A stretch of 64,000 nt of DNA from Candidatus Synoicihabitans palmerolidicus (GTDB lineage Bacteria; Verrucomicrobiota; Verrucomicrobiia; Opitutales; Opitutaceae), in assembly GCA_020809425.1 (NCBI GenBank), contig JAGGDC010000002.1:510334-574333 (forward strand), read 5' to 3'. Shown here in pieces: positions 10,120-19,566 of the stretch. The notes beneath the pieces were generated by a model that worked only from the letters and a program-made list of their open reading frames with translations, was not told the DNA's origin and ran no database searches. The translations under genes were made by a program, and so were the position numbers. How positions within the stretch are numbered: the first letter of the stretch is position 1; each line of letters begins with the position of its first letter.

Positions 10120-11421
10120 ATGGCCCAGCCCTTTGTCGTTCAGCCCAACTCCAGTGTCACCATCGATGCCGAGCGTTTTAATACTCACCTCGCTCAACGT
10201 AGCTACCTGCCCGCTTGGTGGATCGCCGCCAAACAGGAAGCTTGGAACGAATTTCTCTCGATTCCCATGCCCAAGCGCACCGACGAGAACTGGCGTTTCG
10301 CCAATCTCGCCGGCCTCTCCCTCGAAGGCTATTCCGTGCCCGAGGATCACGCCAACTTGGTGCCCCACCTACCCAATTTCCCCCACGCCGCGGAAATCAT
10401 CTTCTCCAACCGGCAACTGGTGGGCCGCACCGAACTCTCCGAGCAGGGCGTGATCTTCGCTCCTCTCGACGAAGCCCTGCGCGATCACCCCGAGCTGATC
10501 CGACGCTATTTTCAGCAACATGGCGTAAATCTCGGTAGCGAAAAATTCATCGCCCTCCACATCGCCTTCGCCGCCAGCGGCACCTTCCTCTACGTCCCTC
10601 AGGGCGTGAAGGTCGACCTCCCCTTCGTGGTCCAACACACCATCACGGGCGACAAACAATCCATCTTCCCCCACACCATTGTGGCTCTCGAAGAGTCCGC
10701 TGAGGCCACCCTCGTTGAATTCTTCGTTTCCGGTGACACCAAGTCGCACCTCGCCTCCGGCGTAAACGATCTCCACGCCGGGCCGAACTCAAAACTCACC
10801 TACGTCGGCGCCCAAAATTGGTCCCACGATACCCTCTCGTTTCAGGCCAACAGCCTCGCCGCTCAACACGATGCGCGCATCACTTGCGTGGATCTCCACC
10901 TCGGCGGGCGTCAGTCCCGGCACGATTCCCACTCCCGCCTACTCGGTCCCGGTGCCCACTGCGACATGCTCGCCCTCACCATCGCCAAGGAAAAGCAGGA
11001 GTTCGATCAGCGCACGCTTCAGACCCACCAAGCCCCTCACACGACGTCGGACTTGCTCTACAAAAACGCCCTGCTCGATTCCGCCAAAACCATCTTTTCC
11101 GGTCTCATCGTCGTCGAGCCCGATGCCCAGCAAACCGACGCCTACCAAACGAACCGCAATCTGCTCCTCTCCGACACCGCCGAGGCCAACAGTCTGCCCG
11201 GTCTCGAGATCCAGACCAACGATGTGAAGTGTTCCCATGGCTCGACGTCCGGTCGTGTGCCCGAAGAACAAAAATTCTACCTGCAGTCCCGCGGCATCGA
11301 CCCCGACAAAGCCCACGAGCTCATCGTCTTCGGCTTCTTCGAAGAAGTCCTCAACAAACTCGAAAACGACGACCTCCACGCCGTCTTGTCCGAACTCATC
11401 CAGTCCAAATTTAAAAAATAA
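10120..11421 (+). CDS. sufD: Fe-S cluster assembly protein SufD
   Basis: Beta-helical partner of SufB, 433 residues. KRTDENWRFANL near the N-terminus is the usual SufD entry motif. The core contains GTFLYVPQGVKVDLPFVVQH, LGGRQSRHDSHSRLLGPGA and DSAKTIFSGLIVVEPDAQQT. The C-terminal LEIQTNDVKCSHGSTSGRV includes the conserved Cys-Ser-His-Gly. The gene is intact, in the same orientation as sufB, with a 121-bp spacer. No cysteine desulfurase (sufS) or sufE follows, so sulfur delivery must be encoded elsewhere or use another desulfurase. Confidence 0.95.
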   Translation: MAQPFVVQPNSSVTIDAERFNTHLAQRSYLPAWWIAAKQEAWNEFLSIPMPKRTDENWRFANLAGLSLEGYSVPEDHANLVPHLPNFPHAAEIIFSNRQLVGRTELSEQGVIFAPLDEALRDHPELIRRYFQQHGVNLGSEKFIALHIAFAASGTFLYVPQGVKVDLPFVVQHTITGDKQSIFPHTIVALEESAEATLVEFFVSGDTKSHLASGVNDLHAGPNSKLTYVGAQNWSHDTLSFQANSLAAQHDARITCVDLHLGGRQSRHDSHSRLLGPGAHCDMLALTIAKEKQEFDQRTLQTHQAPHTTSDLLYKNALLDSAKTIFSGLIVVEPDAQQTDAYQTNRNLLLSDTAEANSLPGLEIQTNDVKCSHGSTSGRVPEEQKFYLQSRGIDPDKAHELIVFGFFEEVLNKLENDDLHAVLSELIQSKFKK

Positions 11422-11524
11422 CGCGCGCGCTGGCGCGAGTCATGCGTCACGGGTGAGTGATCAAAGGTAGTGTTTCTGACCTCATCTCGTGACAGATGAC
11501 CCTTTCCCCCCTAACTCTGTCTCC

Positions 11525-12070
11525 ATGAACCGCGACCGCATTTTCTCCCGCGACGTCACCGCCACCCAGATTCCATCCGGTGACAAACACACCCTGCATG
11601 CCGATACCAAAGTGTTCATTCACCAGGTCCTCGGCGGCAGCTACACGGTGCAGACCGACTTCGGCCTGTTCAAACTCACCGGCACCGACGCCGACGCCAT
11701 CGGCGAAACGGTCGTGGAGGAAATCATCGATGCCGTCGCTACCGCCGATGGCTCTCCGGATCCCGACGCCGTATGGGACCAACTCAAAAAAGTCTTCGAT
11801 CCCGAAATCCCCGTAAACATCGTCGACCTGGGTCTGGTGTACTCCATGGACGTGCTCAAACTCGACGACGACCAAGGCTACAAAATCGATGTTGCCATGA
11901 CCCTCACCGCCCCGGGCTGTGGCATGGGTCCGGCCATCGCCGAAGACGCCAAAAGCAAAATCATTCTCGTCCCCGGTGTCAGCTCCGCCGACGTCCGCCT
12001 CGTTTGGGAACCCGCTTGGAATCAATCGATGATCTCCGAAGAGGGTAAGATGGTCTTGGGACTCATCTAG
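11525..12070 (+). CDS. sufT: SufT-type Fe-S assembly protein (MIP18/DUF59 family)
   Basis: The protein begins MNRDRIFSRDVTATQIPSG and contains LGGSYTVQTDFGLFKLTG, then the DUF59 core KKVFDPEIPVNIVDLGLVYS and TAPGCGMGPAI, ending WEPAWNQSMISEEGKM. This matches the SufT-type MIP18-family proteins that support Fe-S maturation of target enzymes. The Cys in APGCGMG is the conserved residue of the family. ATG 11525 is preferred because the conserved RDV segment starts there; an in-frame GTG at 11489 would add 12 weakly conserved residues. It is the last gene of the SUF cluster. Confidence 0.85.
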   Translation: MNRDRIFSRDVTATQIPSGDKHTLHADTKVFIHQVLGGSYTVQTDFGLFKLTGTDADAIGETVVEEIIDAVATADGSPDPDAVWDQLKKVFDPEIPVNIVDLGLVYSMDVLKLDDDQGYKIDVAMTLTAPGCGMGPAIAEDAKSKIILVPGVSSADVRLVWEPAWNQSMISEEGKMVLGLI

Positions 12071-12110
12071 CTCGAGCGTCTCCGTCGATCCAGTCCCGGC
12101 TCATCCCCCG

Positions 12111-12468
12111 ATGCTCCACTACCTACGTCTAGTTCAATTTGCAGCCCGGCGTGAGCGAACCAGCCGGATTGGAAATCGTTGATCGCTTCCTCGCTGAACT
12201 CAGTGCAGCCGGCGACTCCGCGGGCCACCGCATCTTGCGCAATCATGGTAAACCGCCGCGATCACGCCTGCCGCTCTACCACGCCCTCATTGAGTTCGCC
12301 GACGCCGCTGCCTTGGATGCGGCCATGAAAACTCAAAGCCAGCGAGGTATCTTCAACGGTCTCCATGGCGCCGTGGTGAACGCAGTCTGCGATTTTCACG
12401 TCGAAGTTTTCTCGGAAATCTCCACCCCGCACTCGCAGGAATCCTCGGAAGCATCGCCCAAGGATTAA
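12111..12468 (+). pseudogene. DUF6614-like small protein with a frameshift near its start
   Basis: From ATG 12111 the frame reads MLHYLRL and is then thrown off by one extra base near 12132. Removing that base gives MLHYLRLFNLQPGVSEPAGL continuous with the downstream frame. The protein is about 118 residues, with HALIEFADAAALDAAM and FNGLHGAVVNAVCDFHVEVF. Length and pattern resemble small DUF6614-type proteins of unknown function. An alternative is real translation from TTG 12139, which would drop the first strand. Confidence 0.5.
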
Positions 12469-12583
12469 ACCTCCGGGGAGGAGAGTATCTCAGTCAGGAC
12501 TAAAGTTGTCTGAAAAACGACCGAGGTTGTAACTGGCCCCAGGCAACTAAAAAAACCAGTCCCTGGCGGGCGCCGCCCATCCC

Positions 12584-13138
12584 CATGTTTGGCTCCACCA
12601 TCTCCGACGCAGTCTCGCCCGATTCTTCCGATTACGGAATGGTCCAGCGTGGACTTGCAACCCGTCCAAACCGTACGGTCTCTCCCCTGTTCACGCCCCA
12701 CCCCTTGGCCCCTGCAACACGATGACTTTACCGGCCCCGACGCCCTCGCCCTAATTTGCGCAAGCCTATTGCCGACGACACCATGTGTCTCGTGACAGGT
12801 ACGTCTCCCACCTTCTCGGCACCAGTTTGCACGGCCCTTGGAGCTGGCTTTGGCCTCTCATTCAAAATCGTAGTCTCACCTGGTTCTACCGCGATTATGA
12901 GCTCCTGCTCGCGATCTCCATCCTGCATAACCGCGATGATATCGATGCGGAAATTTTAGAGTTTCGCCACCTCCACATGAACCACCACGGCCGTCGCGGA
13001 TTCCTTCGACTGCGGATCTCCACCCAACGCTTGTCTCGTGCCGTGGAAGCCATCCCCGGGGTCTCTTCCGGCTCGGTCCCCACGTTCAGCGCCTCCCCGT
13101 TCCCGACTCATACGTCCTTCACCGAGTCCCACCGGTGA
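12584..13138 (+). pseudogene. Unrecognised gene remnants
   Basis: Two reading-frame pieces follow each other. One begins MFGSTISDAVSPDSSDYGMV at 12584 and stops near 12735. The other (12785-13138) contains RYVSHLLGTSLHGPWSWLWP, LTWFYRDYELLLAISILHNR and LEFRHLHMNHHGRRGF. I do not recognise a family. The change of frame between them and the surrounding decay suggest a broken gene rather than two genes. Confidence 0.3.
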
Positions 13139-13168
13139 AGGCGCCCGCCGCGCCTCCGACGTCTTGAG

Positions 13169-14548
13169 CTAAAATATCGCGGAGAGAATCAGGGCCTCGA
13201 TCAGCCCCAAAATGGAGATCGCCGAAAGCACCACCGTCCAGCGCTTGAACGTGGTGCGTTCATCCCACCCGCACATCCGGCTGACCAACCAAAATCCGGA
13301 GTCATTGGCCCACGAAAGCACCAAACTGCCGTAACCGATGGCCAAAAACACCCACAGCGGATTCACGCCCCATCCCGTTTCCCCGGCTGCCGCCGTTAAC
13401 ATCCCGGTCGCGGTTATCATCGCCACCGTCGCCGCCCCTTGCGCCACCCGCACGACTGCCGGCCAGGAGCCAGCCCAACAACACGTAGTTGAGCTGTTTG
13501 CCACCGGCCATCGCCGGTCACGGCTTCCCCAATCCCCGCGTCGCGCAACATTGCGCCAAACACCCCCCCGCCACCGTGATCAATATGATGGGTCCCGCGA
13601 GTTCGAGCGGCTTGCCCAACAAACCGTGTAACGTTTCGTTTTTCCCTCGCTTACACCACACTGCGAGCCTCAGCGCCGTCACGGTGCCCGCGCCCAATGC
13701 GACATGCTTGTCGCCTAGAAACAGCATCCATTCCGGGGTCGATCCATGGGTTGCCACTCTCCAAACCGAGGCGCCTCCGATCAAGACCAGCGGCAACAGC
13801 ACGGGAACCAGCGATGCCCACAAACTCGGCAACGTATCATCGGATCCCTGAGCGTTCACCGTCGCCATCGGTTGCGCCACACTCACGCGCACGCCCACCC
13901 CTTTCGCCACCATCAAAGCCCCTGCCGCCGGTAGGCTCGCGCACGTCAATTCTCCTCCGATCGCCACCGCCATGCTGAGCCCGACTTCCTCCGCGCCCAA
14001 CAAGGGCCCGGGGGTGGGCGGCACCGTACTGTGCGCAATCGCAGCTCCCGCACATAGCGCCAAAACATAGAACAAATAATTCTTCCCTGTGCGCACCGCC
14101 AACACCCTCGCCAACGGCAGCAGCAACAGGAAGACGGTGTCAAAAAACACCGGAATCGCCAATATCAACCCCGCCAGGGCCAAGGCCAAGGCCACCCCAG
14201 CCCGCTTCTCACCCCACAATTGCACCAACCAGTTCACGACGCGCTCCGCGCCTCCACTCACCGTCAAACATTCTCCAATCACCGCCGCCATCGCGATGAT
14301 CACCGCCATCCCTCCCGCCGAGCGGCCCAACGCTACCGTGGCGTTACCGATTATCTGGATCGGGGTCAGGTCCGTCCATCCCCCCCAGCGCCGTGACCAG
14401 GCCCACCACTACCGCCTGCACCCATCAGCTCAAAAAACGGATGGATCTTCCATTTCGCAATGGCCAACACCACCACGAGCACGCCCGCGGCCAACGCCAC
14501 CATCGGGCCCGTCACGGGGGTCGCTTGCGCCAATATCAACCCGGTCAC
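13169..14548 (-). pseudogene. GntP family gluconate/organic-acid permease, broken
   Basis: Minus-strand pieces in three frames together give a multi-helix membrane permease of the GntP family, which imports gluconate and related acids with protons. Recognisable parts are the N-terminal ALAAGVLVVVLAIAKWKIHP, then IAMAAVIGECLTVSGGAERV, IPVFFDTVFLLLLPLAR, IAHSTVPPTPGPL and the C-terminal WANDSGFWLVSRMCG. The start is GTG 14548, preceded by AGGAGG at good spacing. Frameshifts lie near 14330-14390 and 13500-13520. Confidence 0.85.
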
Positions 14549-14833
14549 TGATCGGCCCTCCTGATCAATGTGGCGCTCGGGCCCACTTTCTTGATTGGAG
14601 TCACAAAACCAAACTGCGGTGGCACGCCAACGTGCCCGCAAACAAAGGGGTATCAGAGTCATAAAGAAATGGGGGTGGGGCTGAAGCGTCCCAAGCCGTA
14701 GCCCGCCTCAACACCAAGGCCAAGCCGATACCTCGACTTCCCAAGCGCTTGACGAGGAACGTTCACCGCCCTCCGCCCCATGTCCTCGTCTCAGCTGGCG
14801 AGGACACCTCCATCTCGAACCAAACGGACCGTG

Positions 14834-15348
14834 CTACCACGCCGCCAACTCGGTATCTTTTTGCACATCGTTCAACGTGCGCCTCACCTCAAAATTATTG
14901 ATCGACGCGGAAAACGCATTCGCCAGCAGCTGCTCCAACTTGGGCTCAGTCTCCGGCAACACCAAAAACGCGACAAAATGGCCGGGCTCCGTGACCGATT
15001 CCGCCCGTAACACGTGCCCCCCCCCCGCCCGATGAATGCGACGCGATACCCGCGAAGAAAACTGCACCATCGCATCGACTTCCCTCGACATGAGGCGATC
15101 CGACGCCTGCCGCACCGAAAGGGTCACAAATTCCACCGGGGTCGCTGCCCCGTAAATCCCCCCCCCAGTGCCATCCGAAAAACCGGGCAAAACGTGCGCT
15201 GCAAATTCGAGGGAGCATCCCCCCGGCAACTGCCGTCCACACAGGCAACTATAATGGCGGAACTCGCGTTGACGGTGACCGGGTCGGCCGCGACGGCGGA
15301 GAGGGGAAACCAGACGGCGAGAAGTGTTTGGACAAGGAAAGCTTTCAT
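14834..15348 (-). pseudogene. Periplasmic solute-binding protein (family 3-like), broken
   Basis: The minus-strand frame starts at 15348 with a Sec signal peptide (MKAFLVQTLLAVWFPLSAVA). It shifts frame near 15130-15180 and continues with GAATPVEFVTLSVRQASDRL and REVDAMVQFS, typical of lobe 1 of family 3 solute-binding proteins (VEFVTLPWxRxLxxL...EIDAM). The second lobe is short (172 residues in all, against about 240 usually). The start codon abuts the interspersed repeat at 15349. Ligand unknown. Confidence 0.5.
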
Positions 15349-15510
15349 CCTAGAAAACGCAGTTCAGATAAGAAGCCGCATGTAACAAAGTTATGTTATC
15401 CAGTCGGTTAGTGAGTTTTAAACGTGCACCTACCGACTCACCAGGTAGATGAACGAATCGATGCCTTCGACGGTTCGTAACTCGTTACAACTTCGCGCCC
15501 TTCGTTCTCT
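15349..15510. repeat. Interspersed repeat, left part of the copy split by IS110
   Basis: Homologous to 5585-5745: it begins CCTAGAAAACGCAGTTCA and ends CTTCGCGCCCTTCGTTCTCT. Similarity breaks exactly where the IS110 left end begins. The missing tail of the repeat (ACTTCGGAATTTAGGTTCAC) is found at 16760-16780 beyond the element. The intact copy at 5585-5778 therefore shows the empty site. Confidence 0.7.
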
Positions 15511-15544
15511 TGTATGTTCGAACCGATGTGAAGAACGAGCGAGG

Positions 15545-15790
15545 ACGGAGCCGAATGCAGCCTCCGAGAATGGACCATAGAGTTCGTCGCAGGAGGCTGG
15601 ATTCGGCGCGAATGCACATGCGAGGTAAATGCCTTGAATGATGCTCGCCAGGGTGCGGTGCAGACTGGCCGTCTGCACCGCACAGCAACCCAGAGGCCGA
15701 TTTGTTACCCGAGGATTTACCTCGAACAGAAGCCCTGGCCCGGGTTGCCGACCTAGTTGAACTCGAACCGCTGAAAGAGCCCTGAGCTCG
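15545..15790 (+). ncRNA. Candidate IS110 bridge RNA, copy A
   Basis: The left-end non-coding region folds strongly. Stem 1 pairs 15550-15565 with 15592-15607 (16 bp, one mismatch) around a 26-nt loop. A 10-bp long-range stem pairs 15621-15630 with 15715-15724 and encloses a perfect 13-bp hairpin (15653-15665 with 15671-15683, loop TGGCC). The same sequence with about five changes is present in copy B. IS110-group elements are known to express a bridge RNA from this location that selects target and donor DNA. Expression and exact ends are inferred. Confidence 0.6.
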
Positions 15791-15799
15791 TATAACAAG

Positions 15800-16739
15800 A
15801 TGGAGCAAACCACCCCTGAAAATCAAGTCACCTATGTTGGTGTGGATATCGCCAAAGATCGTCTCGACTACATCGCCGATGATACTCGCTGTGCCCACGT
15901 CGAGAACACCCACCGAGCCTTGATCAAGCACCTCCAGAGCCTGCCCAATGCCCGGGTCGTATGCGAAGCGACTGGCGGCTATGAGCGTGCCATTGTCGCC
16001 GCATTGCTCTTGGCCCAGATCCAAGTCTGCGTGGTCAATCCAGGGCGTGTGCGCGCCTTTGCCCGCGCCGCCGGCTTGCTCGCCAAGACCGACCCACTCG
16101 ACGCTAAACTGTTTCGCCGCTTTGGATTACAAATGAAGCCACGCCTGCACCGGGCCCTCGACGAAGCGGCCGCAACCTTGCGTGAGCTGCTCGACTATCG
16201 CCGGCAGATCAGTGATCAACTCGTCGCCACAGGCAACCGGTGCGAGTTGGCCGGACGCATTTTGCGTGAACGCCTTGAGATCCTGCGGGCGCTTTTAGCC
16301 ACCGAGCTCGAACAAACCGATGCGCTGATTAAAACGCACATCCACGAGGACGACAGTCTACGCACCAAAGCCCGCTCGACTGCGCGAACTCCAAGGCGCA
16401 GGACCCGTGCTCGCGGCCACCCTGCTCGCCTACGTGCTTGAACTCGGAAAAATCGAATCGGGCCAACTCGCCGCTCTGATCGGTGTGACCCCGTTCGCCC
16501 ACGACAGCGGGCGGCGACATCGTTGCCGACATGTGCGCGGCGAGCGTCATTCCGTGCGCCAGGTCCTCTACATGGCGGCGGTCTCTGCCATCCGATGTAA
16601 CCCTGTCATGCGCGCGTTCTATCGGCGCCTCGTTGAGGCTGGGCAACTGAAGAAAATAGCCCTTATCGCGGTCATGCGCCAAATGCTACATGCCCTCAAT
16701 CTATTGGCCGCTAATCCCAACTTTGTCCTTGTTCGCTAA
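15800..16739 (+). pseudogene. IS110 transposase (DEDD recombinase), frameshifted
   Basis: The RuvC-like DEDD domain begins VGVDIAKDRLD (Asp16), then EATGGYE (Glu56) and AKTDPLDA (Asp98, Asp101), an arrangement specific to IS110 enzymes. The C-terminal Tnp domain includes LAALIGVTPFAHDSGRR, which holds the candidate catalytic Ser, and RHSVRQVLYMAAV. One extra base near 16376 shifts the frame between the two domains: the first frame stops at 16441 and the second runs to TAA 16737-16739. Copy B has an extra base at the same place. The total of about 312 residues is normal. Confidence 0.85.
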
Positions 16740-16790
16740 CACCGCTGCTTCTGTCACATCCCACTTCGGAATTTAGGTTCACGGGAACTA

Positions 16791-16967
16791 AGGGTGTGTC
16801 CGGGAAATAGACCGGGCCAGCGGGAAGGGAAAAGGGTGCCTCGGCCCAGGCGACCGAGGTAGAGGCGGGCCAGCGCCCCGTGCCACCGAGAGCAACGCAG
16901 GCCCAGTGCCCTTTATCACTCCCTCATAGAGCGTCAGCGGTGGCCGGGTTTATTTCCCAGACGCCCT
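16791..16967. mobile_element. MITE-like element upstream of clpP
   Basis: A 177-bp non-coding segment has imperfect terminal inverted repeats of about 30 bp: AGGGTGTGTCCGGGAAATAG on the left, and the reverse complement AGGGCGTCTGGGAAATAA on the right. It is flanked by CTA at 16788-16790 and 16968-16970. The wider CTAAGGG also occurs at both edges, so a 7-bp duplication is an alternative reading. Ends and target resemble small derivatives of IS5-type elements. The remaining sequence to clpP (16975-17149) shows no gene. Confidence 0.55.
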
Positions 16968-17149
16968 CTAAGGGTTTACAGAATAGGATGTCTCGTAATA
17001 GCTTAATTTTAGCGGGATCGGACCGATTCGTCTCTCCGGTGAACGCCTGTTTCTCGCACAGGTTCCCTCTCCACGTAGTTCCACCCATCGCCGCGAATCA
17101 CTGCCTCCGCTTGCCAAACCCGCTCTCAGTTCCCATCGTTTCCTTCCGC

Positions 17150-17800
17150 ATGCATTTTTCGAATCTCCAGCCCGGTCTCTCTGAACCCACGCCTCGTCTC
17201 GATGACGACGATGAGGACGAAGACGATAACCCCAAAGCCGACAAGGGGGCCTCCCCCGTCAGCGCGTTGATCCAGAAAAAATTCCTCGATCAGAGGAAGA
17301 TCTTCCTCTGGGGCGCCGTAACCGACGCGTCAGCCAAGGAACTCACTGAAAAACTCCTCTACTTGGAGGCCATTGGCCCGGGTAAAGAGATCATTTTTTA
17401 TCTCAACAGTCCCGGCGGTTCCGTCACCGCCGGCATGGCCGTCTATGACACCATGCAACTCATCACTTCACCGATTACGGTGATCGTGACCGGTATGGCT
17501 GCCTCCATGGGCTCGATCCTGTTGTGTGGCGCGCCCAAAGGCCGTCGCCTGCTCTACGCCCATTCCCGCGTATTGATTCACCAACCCTTGATCTCCGGCC
17601 GTTTCACCGGGCCCGCGACCGATATCCATATCCAAGCACAGGAGATGGAAAAACTGCGCTCCGAGCTCAACCAGATCCTGGCCGATGCATCGGGTCAGCC
17701 CATCGAGCGTATCAATCAGGACACCGACCGCGATTTCTACCTCAACGCCAAGGAGGCCATCGAATACGGTCTGGCCGACGAAATCGTGAAGAAAGTCTGA
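17150..17800 (+). CDS. clpP: ATP-dependent Clp protease proteolytic subunit
   Basis: Serine peptidase that forms the double-ring chamber served by ClpX or ClpA-type unfoldases, 216 residues. The nucleophile is Ser119 in GMAASMGS, the base is His144 in VLIHQPL, and the acid is in DTDRDFY near residue 193. The oxyanion segment FYLNSPGGSVTAG is at 83-95. An unusual acidic stretch (DDDDEDEDDN, residues 18-27) precedes the first helix. ATG 17150 is chosen because upstream in-frame sequence is not conserved and runs into the MITE-like element. The gene is intact. Confidence 0.93.
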   Translation: MHFSNLQPGLSEPTPRLDDDDEDEDDNPKADKGASPVSALIQKKFLDQRKIFLWGAVTDASAKELTEKLLYLEAIGPGKEIIFYLNSPGGSVTAGMAVYDTMQLITSPITVIVTGMAASMGSILLCGAPKGRRLLYAHSRVLIHQPLISGRFTGPATDIHIQAQEMEKLRSELNQILADASGQPIERINQDTDRDFYLNAKEAIEYGLADEIVKKV

Positions 17801-17829
17801 TCCCGCCTCCTCTCTTCACTTTGTTCCAA

Positions 17830-17862
17830 CTCGCGGTGCCACAGTGCTCCGCGGGTTTTTTT
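17830..17862. terminator. Terminator after clpP
   Basis: A stem CTCGCGG/CCGCGGG (17830-17836 with 17849-17855, one G-T pair) is followed by seven T residues. It fits a Rho-independent terminator for clpP, ahead of the convergent gene ending at 17935. Confidence 0.7.
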
Positions 17863-17934
17863 GCGCCCCTATTTCTCCTGGTTTCGGGCGATCTCCAAAC
17901 TCCACTCCGTCGCCAGATCAAACTCCCCCACCGC

Positions 17935-19551
17935 TTAAGCCACGGGCTCGGCCTGCTGCAACCACGCCAATCGCACCTTGAGCGGCATCTCCTGCTGCAA
18001 CAATACCCGCCACACTTTGAGGGCTGTCGCATCATCTTCCCAATCACTCAACTGCCCCGCGACTTCCGCCCTTAACCCCAACTCATCAACCCGCACCGAA
18101 CGCAGATACGCCGCCAATCCCAACTCCCGCCGTGGCCCCGCAGGATCCCTCGCTTCCATTCGCCAATGCGCCAACCTCCACGCCAACGAGGGCGCGGCCC
18201 GCATTTCTTCGGCCGCCTGCTGAATCAACTCTTCAGATACTTCTCCGTCGACCGTGTTCCAATGTCGTAACGCCACATAGGACGCCAATCGCTTCGGCAG
18301 GCTCTCGCGATTCTCCCATTGCTCCGCCAACCCCACGCGCATGGGCCGGCACAAGGGATCCCCCACGACCAGACTCTGCCACGACAAAACCTGCATCGCA
18401 TAATACGCCGCCTCTCCCAAGGTCGCCCCGCCCAGCAGCGCTTCCGTCAACAATTGCGGTTGATGCGTGAACTCCAAATACGGCTCGTAGACATTACCAA
18501 AAGTTCCCGCCACCCCGCGCGCCACCATCGGGCCGGTCCAACCTCCTCCGCCCGAGGCCAACCGCAGGGTGCGCGTCGAAAAACTGTGCAAATGCAGCGC
18601 GATCGCTCCGGGCGCGAACTCATAACCGGGGAGCGAGAAGGGGCCATTGATCGATCCCGCATACCAGCCGAGGTAAATCGCCACCATGTCCGCCCGCGCC
18701 GTGCTCCCCAAAACCGATCGCTGCCGGTCCACCGTCGGCTGCCATCCCGCCGTCGTGAGCGCCTTCGCCGCCGCCTCACACCACTTGTCACCCAACTTAT
18801 GGGGGCCGCCAATGTCGACCATTGCCCGGCCAATTAACCCTCTCTGCTCGGCTTCAATCGCTGAATCCACTAGATGGCGCGCCGCCGGAAATGTCGGTCC
18901 GTCCAAACGCGACACCCTCACCACGGCATCACGGTCCCACATCGAGGGCTTGCTCTTCTTAAAAATCTGATTCGTGACGAACCCGTGCCTCAACGTTTCG
19001 TTTTGCGCCAATAGCGAGAATTCCGAATCCACCGCCGCACGATTGGTCTTAAAACTGTCCCTCGTGGTCGCCAAGGCATCACTCGGAATGGTGTCCGTCT
19101 GCCTGATCTTCAACGGGACTCCTCGGCAAGTCACCAAATAGGCGATGCGGTGGCCCGAGGCGGAAATTTTCCGGCGACCCGCTTCATCGTGGAGATCCAT
19201 CTCGATCGCGTTCAGCCACCCTCGCTCGATTAACCACGCCTGCAACGGCCCCTGCAACCGACTGACATACTCCTGCCAACCAATCTCTTCCCCCGCGGGT
19301 AAATCCAGCGCCACGATATTCGCCCCCGGAATGCCGCGGCGCTCACTGTAAAAACGCGCCAGTTCCATCGAGTCCGCATTGTTCACATTCGCGACGATTA
19401 CCACGCGATCAGCCTCGTCCGCCACTGGCTCAAACCGAACCGGCGACGTCTGCCCCATCGCTCCGCCGGCCAAGACCACGACCAGGCCCAAACCCAAAAT
19501 CAATCTTCTCCAGCTCCTGTCCCATCCTCTCATCACAAGATCTATCGTCAT
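17935..19551 (-). CDS. TIGR03790-family exported protein
   Basis: An intact 538-residue protein with an N-terminal signal segment (LILGLGLVVVLAGGAMG). The family pattern is clear: VVIVANVNNADSMELARFYSERRGIP, then AYLVTCRGVPLKI, AIYLGWYAGSINGPF and LQVLSWQSLVVGDPLCRP-like motifs near the end. Members are common in Verrucomicrobia and Planctomycetes; the molecular function is unknown. ATG at codon 8 (MRGWDRSWRR) is an alternative start that places the basic residues at the N-terminus. It is the last gene of a minus-strand cluster, 15 bp after crcB. Confidence 0.8.
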   Translation of the reverse strand: MTIDLVMRGWDRSWRRLILGLGLVVVLAGGAMGQTSPVRFEPVADEADRVVIVANVNNADSMELARFYSERRGIPGANIVALDLPAGEEIGWQEYVSRLQGPLQAWLIERGWLNAIEMDLHDEAGRRKISASGHRIAYLVTCRGVPLKIRQTDTIPSDALATTRDSFKTNRAAVDSEFSLLAQNETLRHGFVTNQIFKKSKPSMWDRDAVVRVSRLDGPTFPAARHLVDSAIEAEQRGLIGRAMVDIGGPHKLGDKWCEAAAKALTTAGWQPTVDRQRSVLGSTARADMVAIYLGWYAGSINGPFSLPGYEFAPGAIALHLHSFSTRTLRLASGGGGWTGPMVARGVAGTFGNVYEPYLEFTHQPQLLTEALLGGATLGEAAYYAMQVLSWQSLVVGDPLCRPMRVGLAEQWENRESLPKRLASYVALRHWNTVDGEVSEELIQQAAEEMRAAPSLAWRLAHWRMEARDPAGPRRELGLAAYLRSVRVDELGLRAEVAGQLSDWEDDATALKVWRVLLQQEMPLKVRLAWLQQAEPVA

Positions 19552-19566
19552 CCTCGGTGACTCCGG

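Larger units (their letters stand above)
15511..16752 (+). mobile_element. IS110-family element, copy A
   Basis: The boundaries are inferred from the split repeat and from the left end shared with copy B (both carry GTATGTTCGAACCGATGT directly after a CT). The element is about 1242 bp: roughly 290 bp of structured non-coding left end, the DEDD-type transposase, and a short right end. A CT occurs at both junctions (15509-15510 and 16751-16752), like the CT core of well-studied IS110 members. No terminal inverted repeats are expected for the family and none is seen. Confidence 0.8.

Noticed and set aside
16880..17149. An N-terminal extension of ClpP by 90 codons
   Set aside because: It overlaps the MITE-like repeat, lacks conserved sequence, and the ATG at 17150 gives a normal family start.
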